Source of the DNA: Pomphorhynchus laevis
Taxonomy: Eukaryota > Acanthocephala > Palaeacanthocephala > Echinorhynchida > Pomphorhynchidae
Length of the DNA: 64,000 bases
NCBI GenBank assembly: GCA_012934845.2
Contig: WNNJ02003171.1
Location: forward strand, 37,435 to 101,434
Direction of reading: 5' to 3'
Part shown: positions 56,001 through 64,000 of the stretch, piece after piece
How the letters are laid out: every line of letters begins with the position of its first letter
Position numbering within the stretch: the stretch's first letter is position 1
Translations under genes and position numbers: made by a program
Notes under the pieces: model-generated
What the model was told of the DNA's origin: nothing
Database searches by the model: none
What the model saw: only the letters and a program-made list of their open reading frames with translations

Positions 56001-57050
56001 TGACAAAATGTGAAAGCTGATCAGTTGCCAAATTCTTTCATACCAGTGTTTTGTATATCTGGTTGTCTTTTATTTTTACTTGAGAAAGAAGCTATCGTCG
56101 AAAGCTAGCATTGTTTTACTATATTTATTTTATACTATAAATTACTCATGTCTATTATATCATTTTATTTTAGATTGAAATTACCTGCTTTTGTTTCTAT
56201 TTTAAGATTTGGTGATAACTTTGTTTGTAATTTTGGTATTATTTTTTACGCACAAAATCATTTGACATAAATTTCTAAATATTACGTGATTTACGCCTTA
56301 ATTCATTGCTGTATTTCGATTCTTGTAAATTGCGTGATTTTTTGTTATTCAAAAATCAACATGCTATCGCATTATTTTTGATAGATAAATCAGTGTGTAT
56401 GATTTATGCCTTCTGATCAGGTGGGCAGAAAAACATCTAAAAATCAGAAAAGCACAACACGTTCAGCAAAAGCGTGTGTCGGAGCTTCAAAAAAATTGTA
56501 ATTATTCATTAAACTAACTTTGGGGAGGGGACTAGTGATTTCGCTTATAATCTTGCCTCAACGATTTATCTGATGATGAACAATAAATTGATTATAGATG
56601 GAGATCTACGGGTAGCTTTGGAATTGTGTTTTGATCGGTATGAGGAAACTATGGATCGGTTTTTTAAACGGCTGGAAGTAAAAAATAACCTTTTTTTCGA
56701 CATTTTCTACTCTTCTCGGGTTGATGTGAGGGAGGAAAGGTCAAATTCTTCCGAACTATCATTTTTCCAGTTTCTGATACAGAGGGGAAGATCATGATAA
56801 TGCTAAGATTGGTTTTATCGATGACGTTGGTGATAGTAATTACGTTTTCATAAATTATAGAAAGGTGGATAACCATGGAAAAGCTGAAGTTGAATTTATC
56901 GGTGATATTGTCGAAAGTGATGACGATCTTATAGATTATGAAAGAAACTAAGACCATCGAAAAGCTGAGTTAGTATCATCGAAGACGCTGATATATGTAA
57001 TGACGTTTCTGCCACGATCGAAAAACAGCGCTAGCTGAATAAATTAACAC
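56001..57050. other. Intergenic interval, possible Penelope flank, no gene recognised
   Basis: ATCGTCGAAAGCTAGCAT (near 56093) resembles GGTCGAAAGCTCC behind the Penelope copy at 60210, so part may be an old Penelope 3' flank. Two frames (56573-56797, and a shorter Asp-rich one at 56803-56950 reading IGFIDDVGDSNYVFI) are unrecognised and not annotated as genes. Confidence 0.4.
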
Positions 57051-57061
57051 GGTAGAGGCGC

Positions 57062-57196
57062 ACAATGGACATTGATGAATGATACTGTAAATTGCGCATA
57101 ATGGGTTAGCTCATTATGCATAACCGGCAGTCACACGATGAATGATGCGGTAAATGCCGCATAATGAGTTAGCTCATTATGCGTAACCGTCAATAA
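57062..57196 (+). repeat. Tandem pair of about 63-bp units, each with a palindrome
   Basis: GATGAATGATACTGTAAATT and GATGAATGATGCGGTAAATG begin two units; each contains CGCATAATG.GTTAGCTCATTATGC, a palindrome around TTAGCT. The second is the better palindrome (GCATAATGAG/CTCATTATGC). Confidence 0.8.
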
Positions 57197-57294
57197 AAAG
57201 CATGTGAACCGTTAATAATTTTATTTTGTGTATGTTGTTTTCCGTTTTGTAAAAGAACTAACCTTCCTTTACTCTTAGTGATGACAGTTTTCAC

Positions 57295-57370
57295 AAAGAT
57301 AGAAAGATATACATATAAATATCTTTCTAAATAGATAGAAAGATAGCTAGATAAAGATAGATAGCGTCTT
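57295..57370. repeat. GATA-type microsatellite, degenerate
   Basis: Imperfect AGATAGAAAGATA repeats over about 75 bp, with a short internal palindrome AAAGATA...TATCTTT. It may be the 3' tail of the minus-strand SINE next to it. Confidence 0.65.
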
Positions 57371-57379
57371 TAATGTGAA

Positions 57380-57725
57380 GATTTTACATATTAACGGGGA
57401 TGATACAGGAAACGTTAATGACGTTGTGTGAGTCCGTAATAAAACTTGGAATGGAAACAACGTGTTAGAAATTTAAAAGAAAAGAAGCGCATAAGAATAT
57501 TTAAATCCAGTTCCACTAAACTTTTCTGCTGAGTTTTCTCACAATTGATGACTGCGGTGTAGAGTTCAAAAGCGTAAGTTATTTGGTAGACGGGCAGTGG
57601 ATGGCTCTATCGGACCGGAAGAAGGACGCTTTGAAGCGGGGATGAGATTCGAACATAATTGAGGTATAAAGATCCTGCGATAAGACCGCTAACCTTTATC
57701 AGCTAGAGCTATCTTCTTATGTGGT
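57380..57725 (-). mobile_element. tRNA-like SINE or tRNA pseudogene
   Basis: On the minus strand, TAGCTCTAGCTGATAAAGG (57719-57696) is D-arm/A-box-like, GGTCT..GGATC could be an anticodon stem, and GTTCGAATCTC (57655-57645) is a good B box. The D-arm to B-box distance fits a tRNA with a long variable arm. Base pairing is too poor for a functional tRNA; a body without ORF follows and ends near the GATA-type repeat. Confidence 0.45.
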
Positions 57726-57953
57726 TATGTAATACCACTCAAGTTGCTCATATTTATTTTTAATTATTTGTCTAACTACTATTTAAACTTATTGTTATTT
57801 ATTAAGAAATTCTTTATTATTATGATCAGGTGGGGGATCATGATGAGCTAGCCTAAGAACCTAGAGATTCAGCAAGCATCATACACTAACTCGACACTTT
57901 GCGATCTAGCTACCCAGGGTCTGTTACACACCTGAGATTCCTACATTTAGAGA

Positions 57954-58530
57954 CTACCTAATTGTATAAGCGGATCGATACAGAATTGGATAGAGTGGCC
58001 TGAGAAACACCTGTAATCGGTTAGAACTAATATATTTCAGGGTTATCTTCATAGTATTATCGCTTAGAGTACAACATAATCTACTGAAAGAATTAATCAC
58101 TCTCTCAGACACCTTATGTAACCAAAATGATGGTTTAACAAAAAGAAATGAGATACTGTCGAAGGCCGTTGACATAAACTATCTAAAGTCAGATTTTACT
58201 AGCGTTGCAGGATCTTGAGATGAATATGAGTGGGCTGGAGTTATGTACGGAATGAGTTAGACTCTATATATACGGTGGTAGGAATCGAGTAATGTCATGA
58301 TGGTACGGATCGATTTAGTTTCATGAAGGACAATAACTTCTGTAACTCAACAGGCATATGACGAAGAGCAAAATCATCTCCCGAATTCCACTGATGTATG
58401 TTCAGTGAAAAGGAGTCGTGAATACTTTCCATTGCGTTGTCAATACAATATATTACAAACGGAATAAAACAACTAGTTAGGATTGGCTCATGAAGGTTTA
58501 TCTTTATGTCGACGTCACTCCTAATCATTG
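57954..58530 (-). mobile_element. LINE-B relic (endonuclease start and RT piece)
   Basis: On the minus strand, 58430-58370 reads HDSFSLNIHQWNSGDDFALR, aligned with the ORF2 start of LINE-B (EPFSLNVLQWNSGG). 58175-57960 reads STAFDSISFLFV and ERVINSFSRL, aligned with motif A (SAFDRISIPFV) and the region after it. The part between is missing, so the copy has a large internal deletion. Confidence 0.65.
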
Positions 58531-58756
58531 CCCTGTTTTCACGTGCTTGGCGGTCATTATTGGTGCTTGTGATACCCTCTTCATCATTTCTCTGAAATTT
58601 TAACCGTTTGGCAGAGCTATAGTTTGGTGTTGTCTAATTTGTGGTGGTGGTTGGTAAAAGCGTATCTTTTATTAGATGTGATTGATGAGAAAGTGGTAGT
58701 TGACGTTAAAGATAGAGCACTGATATTATAGTTTTATGGTTTACGTTTTTATGGTT

Positions 58757-58786
58757 TATTTTAATTATTATCAAACTGTGATTAAA
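58757..58786 (+). repeat. Single unit of the 30-bp array, 5' of the Penelope element
   Basis: TTTTAATTATTATCAAACTG plus TGATTAAAA is one unit of the array that starts again at 60311. It is separated from it by the Penelope-like element. Confidence 0.9.
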
Positions 58787-60310
58787 AAAATAAAGTCTTT
58801 CATAAAGGATGGACCTCACTTTGCCTGCTCCTTAAGCCAGGTGTACAGATCTTCGTACTTCTTTGCAACTGCCGATGTGAAGTCCCTATTCACGAACGTT
58901 CCGCTGGAGCCTTCCATTCAAATGGCAAGTAAACTCGTCACTGAGCATTACACAACACCGAAACTCACAATATCCCAATGGTCGAGTCTCATACAATAGT
59001 GCATCTCCAAAAATTCATTCTTGTTCAATGGAAATATTTGTGATCAGATCGATGGTGTAGCCATGGGCTCTCCGTTAGGACCGACATTTGCAAACATCTA
59101 TATGAGTTCCCGGGGAGGCGGATGTTTACTCTTTCATACCGTCCATAAAATACTGGTGGAGATATGTCGACGATGTCTTTATGGTGCTGAGTGAGAAACC
59201 CTCACTGAATGAATTAGAAAGCTCGCTCAATGGGAAAGAATCTGCAATCCAATGGGATGTATGTTTCGAGAGCAGTACCAGCTCTATTTCCTTCTTGGAC
59301 GTCTTGGTCAATCGACACGATAGCAGCGTCATTACATCAGTGTTCAGAAAACCAGGTATTTCTTGGTACCCGCTACCTTGGCACACACATATGTCAGATC
59401 GCTACAAAATATCTACTGCGATTTCTTTGTTGACACGATCGGATCTTATTTGCTCATCTAAACGAACCGCTTTTTACGAACAAATGACCATAAAGAAAAT
59501 CTAACACAAAGAGGATACCCAAAATGGGCAATCATTATGGCTGAAAAAACAGTCAAAAAAACTCCTACGTCGTCGCATAAACTTATCTAACCTTGTTGAG
59601 GTTAGAACAAACACAGTCCCAAGTCTGACCTCGTATATTGGCACTTCCTTTATCAACAACTCGTGCAGCAGATCACTACAAAACGATCTAAAGCGCTCAG
59701 GATTGACGAATATTCGAATTTACCACAAAAGATGTTGCACTTTATCTGAGATGTTCAAAAAGAAACCAAAATTGTCCACTGTAAGTGGCGTATACCGCAT
59801 TCCTTGCCAAGATTGTGACGCGGGTTATGTAGGACAAACCCGACAAACATTCTCCAAGCGCATTTATCAGCATCGATATGCGCTAAAACGGGGTGACTCC
59901 TCGCCTGCTATTGTCAACCACGTTCTATCGACCGATAATGGGATTTACTTTGGAAATGCTAAGATTATCTGTGTTGAAAACAACTTGCAACGTCGTCGTA
60001 TAAAAGAATCAATATTAATAAATTCCGAAGCGAATCCGATGACCGGAAATAAGTCTAACTGGTCACTACGGTTACCAGTATCGCATGAAATTGTGGACGG
60101 TATCACGTAAACGAATGGACTTCTTCCGTAGTATTCCTAGTATAAAACTTGTATCTCTGTACTGTCATTTTAATACTGTTTGATTTTTTATCTGTTGACA
60201 AGGACTGTTTGGTCGAAAGCTCCAATAAAAACGATTCAAACTGTATTTCGCAAGTATATAATGAGTGATCGATGCAACTATCTAATCAAAGACTTACACG
60301 CAACAATGTC
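58787..60310 (+). mobile_element. Penelope-like element, 5'-truncated: RT and GIY-YIG endonuclease
   Basis: Canonical Penelope-type order on the + strand: FFATADVKSLFTNVPLEPSI (RT motif A region), DGVAMGSPLGPTFANIYM (motif B, about 59050-59103), YWWRYVDDVFMVL (motif C, YVDD, about 59151-59188), SISFLDVLVNRHDSS, then GVYRIPCQDCDAGYVGQTRQ (GIY-YIG start at about 59788) with R and H downstream (RIYQHRYALKRGD), ending at 60110. The 3' untranslated tail includes GGTCGAAAGCTCC. A few frame changes separate the blocks, so the copy is not intact. Its 5' end falls in the RT and joins a unit of the 30-bp array directly; the same array continues on the 3' side. Confidence 0.92.
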
Positions 60311-63300
60311 TAATATTTTAATTACTATCAAACTGTGATTAAAATTTTAATTATTATCAAACTGTGATTAAATATTTTAATTATTATCAAACTGTGATTA
60401 AATATTTTAATTATTATCAAACTGTGATTAGATATTTTAATTATTATCAAACTGTGATTAAAATTTTAATTATTATCAAACTGTGATTAAAATTTTAATT
60501 ATTATCAAACTGTGATTAAATATTTTAATTATTATCAAACTGTGATTAAAATTTTAATTATTATCAAACTGTGATTAAATATTTTAATTATTATCAAACT
60601 GTGATTAGATATTTTAATTATTATCAAACTGTGATTAAATATTTTAATTATTATCAAACTGTGATTAAAATTTTAATTATTATCAAACTGTGATTAAAAT
60701 TTTAATTATTATCAAACTGTGATTAAATATTTTAATTATTATCAAACTGTGATTAAATATTTTAATTATTATCAAACTGTGATTAAATATTTTAATTATT
60801 ATCAAACTGTGATTAAATATTTTAATTATTATCAAACTGTGATTAAATATTTTAATTATTATCAAACTGTGATTAAATATTTTAATTATTATCAAACTGT
60901 GATTAAATATTTTAATTATTATCAAACTGTGATTAGATATTTTAATTATTATCAAACTGTGATTAAAATTTTAAAATTTTAATTATTATCAAACTGTGAT
61001 TAAATATTTTAATTATTATCAAACTGTGATTAAATATTTTAATTATTATCAAACTGTGATTACATATTTTAATTATTATCAAACTGTGATTAAATATTTT
61101 AATTATTATCAAACTGTGATTAAAATTTTAATTATTATCAAACTGTGATTAAATATTTTAATTATTATCAAACTGTGATTAAATATTTTAATTATTATCA
61201 AACTGTGATTAAATATTTTAATTATTATCAAACTGTGATTAAATATTTTAATTATTATCAAACTGTGATTAAATATTTTAATTATTATCAAACTGTGATT
61301 AAATATTTTAATTATTATCAAACTGTGATTAAATATTTTAATTATTATCAAACTGTGATTAAAATTTTAATTATTATCAAACTGTGATTAGATATTTTAA
61401 TTATTATCAAACTGTGATTAAATATTTTAATTATTATCAAACTGTGATTAAATATTTTAATTATTATCAAACTGTGATTAGATATTTTAATTATTATCAA
61501 ACTGTGATTAAATATTTTAATTATTATCAAACTGTGATTAAAATTTTAATTATTATCAAACTGTGATTACATATTATTATTATTATCAAACTGTGATTAA
61601 ATATTTTAATTATTATCAAACTGTGATTAAAATTTTAATTATTATCAAACTGTGATTAGATATTTTAATTATTATCAAACTGTGATTAAAATTTTAATTA
61701 TTATCAAACTGTGATTAAAATTTTAATTATTATCAAACTGTGATTAAATATTTTAATTATTATCAAACTGTGATTAAAATTTTAATTATTATCAAACTGT
61801 GATTAAAATTTTAATTATTATCAAACTGTGATTAGATATTTTAATTATTATCAAACTGTGATTAAATATTTTAATTATTATCAAACTGTGTTATTAAATA
61901 TTTTAATTATTATCAAACTGTGATTAAATATTTTAATTATTATCAAACTGTGATTAAATATTTTAATTATTATCAAACTGTGATTAAATATTTTAATTAT
62001 TATCAAACTGTGATTAAAATTTTAATTATTATCAAACTGTGATTACATATTATTATTATCAAACTGTGATTAAATATTTTAATTATTATCAAACTGTGAT
62101 TAAATATTTTAATTATTATCAAACTGTGATTAAATATTTTAATTATTATCAAACTGTGATTAAATATTTTAATTATTATCAAACTGTGATTAAATATTTT
62201 AATTATTATCAAACTGTGATTAAATATTTTAATTATTATCAAACTGTGATTAAATATTTTAATTATTATCAAACTGTGATTAAATATTTTAATTATTATC
62301 AAACTGTGATTAAATATTTTAATTATTATCAAACTGTGATTAGATATTTTAATTATTATCAAACTGTGATTAAATATTTTAATTATTATCAAACTGTGAT
62401 TAAAATTTTAATTATTATCAAACTGTGATTAGATATTTTAATTATTATCAAACTGTGATTAAATATTTTAATTATTATCAAACTGTGATTAAATATTTTA
62501 ATTATTATCAAACTGTGATTAAAATTTTAATTATTATCAAACTGTGATTAAAATTTTAATTATTATCAAACTGTGATTAAAATTTTAATTATTATCAAAC
62601 TGTGATTAGATATTTTAATTATTATCAAACTGTGATTAAATATTTTAATTATTATCAAACTGTGATTAAAATTTTAATTATTATCAAACTGTGATTAAAA
62701 TTTTAATTATTATCAAACTGTGATTACATATTTTAATTATTATCAAACTGTGATTAAATATTTTAATTATTATCAAACTGTGATTAAATATTTTAATTAT
62801 TATCAAACTGTGATTAAATATTTTAATTATTATCAAACTGTGATTAAATATTTTAATTATTATCAAACTGTGATTAAATATTTTAATTATTATCAAACTG
62901 TGATTAAATATTTTAATTATTATCAAACTGTGATTAAATATTTTAATTATTATCAAACTGTGATTAAAATTTTAATTATTATCAAACTGTGATTAAAATT
63001 TTAATTATTATCAAACTGTGATTAAATATTTTAATTATTATCAAACTGTGATTAAAATTTTAATTATTATCAAACTGTGATTAAAATTTTAATTATTATC
63101 AAACTGTGATTAAATATTTTAATTATTATCAAACTGTGATTAAATATTTTAATTATTATCAAACTGTGATTAAAATTTTAATTATTATCAAACTGTGATT
63201 AAAATTTTAATTATTATCAAACTGTGATTAAAATTTTAATTATTATCAAACTGTGATTAGATATTTTAATTATTATCAAACTGTGATTAAAATTTTAATT

Positions 63301-63487
63301 ATTATCAAACTGTGATTAAAATTTTAATTATTATCAAACTGTGATTAAAATTTTAATTATTATCAAACTGTGATTAAATATTTTAATTATTATCAAACTG
63401 TGATTAAATATTTTAATTATTATCAAACTGTGATTAAATATTTTAATTATTATCAAACTGTGATTAAATATTTTAATTATTATCAAT
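60311..63487 (+). repeat. 29/30-bp minisatellite array, about 107 units
   Basis: Unit core TTTTAATTATTATCAAACTG TGATTA followed by AATA (30 bp), AA (29 bp) or GATA (30 bp); rarer forms have CATA or a TATTATT variant. Most positions apart from the junction base are invariant over 3.18 kb. Runs of seven to ten identical 30-bp units occur at about 60721-60930, 61141-61350, 62055-62340 and 62720-62950; elsewhere 29- and 30-bp units alternate. The open frames on both strands (ten residues per 30-bp unit) follow from the unit length and do not indicate a protein. Confidence 0.95.
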
Positions 63488-64000
63488 ATTAGAAATATCT
63501 CACAAAAGGAATATCTCTCATGGAATACGAGAAAGATATTTAATAGATGAATAACCCTGTATAAATAAAGTTTATCATTTTAGGTTTATTGTAACTATTA
63601 TTATTAAATAATTGTAACTGCTAATAATTAATAATTGCTTCAATATTTTGTTCAAATATAACGAACAAAGAGAGTGCATCGATTTTTGAATACAACCGTT
63701 TATCTTCGATATAAGTAAACAACCAGAATGTAAAATCAGTGTTATTTGAACATTTAATTCCTTAACTTTTTATTGCTGATTTTCATTATACATCATTCCA
63801 AAATTTGTTGAAACGTATAAAAAGTGTACAAATTTATTTGTCATAAGCTAAGTTATGATTTCGTTACCTATAGAATTTTGATTTTTGTCGAGATTATAGT
63901 CTCGATGTAGAAGTATAGTATCGAAGTACTATACTATAAGTACTATATCCAAACATTTTCTTTTTATTTAAATTTAATAAATATTTATTATTTAATAAAT
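63488..64000. other. AT-rich interval after the array, no gene seen
   Basis: About 510 bp with a short inverted pair near 63885-63950 (ATAGTACTTCGATACTATAC-like). The window ends here. Confidence 0.45.

Noticed and set aside
56573-56950. Possible host gene fragment (74-codon frame plus an Asp-rich frame)
   Set aside because: No recognised family, no consistent splice sites joining the two frames, and no conserved neighbour.
57640-57725. Functional serine-type tRNA gene on the minus strand
   Set aside because: A and B boxes are good but the anticodon loop and acceptor stem do not pair properly; better explained as a SINE head or pseudogene.
60683-62992. Long open frames on both strands in the minisatellite (repeating ten-residue units)
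   Set aside because: The 30-bp unit length keeps any stop-free frame open for as long as 30-bp units continue; frames end wherever a 29-bp unit occurs. Not protein-coding.
1-64000. CRISPR array, bacterial operon or phage region
   Set aside because: Spliced host gene, LINEs and Penelope-like elements show animal nuclear DNA; the tandem arrays have no unique spacers.

Overview
This is an AT-rich animal (metazoan) nuclear segment, standard genetic code, with one host gene that I recognise and a very high load of retroelement debris. The host gene is a DEAH-box RNA helicase of the DHX37/Dhr1/Ecm16 type. It runs on the + strand from about 25.5 kb to at least 50.3 kb, and I could place 30 exons that all splice in one continuous frame (about 1,109 codons). 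Many of its introns are only 38-70 bp, while others are 1-5 kb and filled with AT-rich sequence and mobile elements. Short introns, Penelope-like elements and CR1/Jockey-type LINEs suggest a small-intron invertebrate; I cannot name the phylum from this window.

Layout. 0-9.6 kb: four copies of one CR1-like LINE family (LINE-A) on both strands, one nested in an older LINE (LINE-C), one inside a dispersed repeat with hammerhead-like words (R1), and a fossil Ty3/gypsy-type LTR element (8.4-9.6 kb). 9.9-18.4 kb: two head-to-tail copies of a second LINE (LINE-B), the first rearranged by a 221-bp triplication at its 5' end, an internal inversion and a second RT block. 18.6-20 kb: a repeat cluster (R2) with hammerhead-ribozyme-like motifs. 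20.4-24.9 kb: LINE 3' remnants on the minus strand around a separate retroelement with an N-terminal Cys-rich domain and RT, which is followed directly by an R1 repeat.

25.5-50.3 kb: the DHX37-like gene. Its first long intron holds a tRNA-derived SINE with a partial duplicate and a decayed LINE; other introns hold foldback elements, inverted GIY-YIG remnants of Penelope-like elements, and an inverted duplication (about 275 bp arms) that brackets one exon and overlaps another.

50.3-64 kb: no recognised host gene. It contains an unusual Penelope-related RT fragment (50.6-51.6 kb), a foldback MITE (52.65 kb), a 123-bp minisatellite (54.4 kb), a minus-strand Penelope relic (55.2-56 kb), a tRNA-like SINE (57.6 kb), a LINE-B remnant, and a 5'-truncated Penelope element (58.8-60.3 kb) that sits inside a roughly 3.2-kb array of a 29/30-bp repeat.

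The points most worth following are the hammerhead-like repeats (R1, R2, R3), the inverted duplication around a DHX37 exon, the rearranged LINE-B copy, and the Penelope-in-minisatellite insertion. No bacterial-type operon, CRISPR array or functional tRNA/rRNA gene was seen. All assignments are by reading; no search was run.
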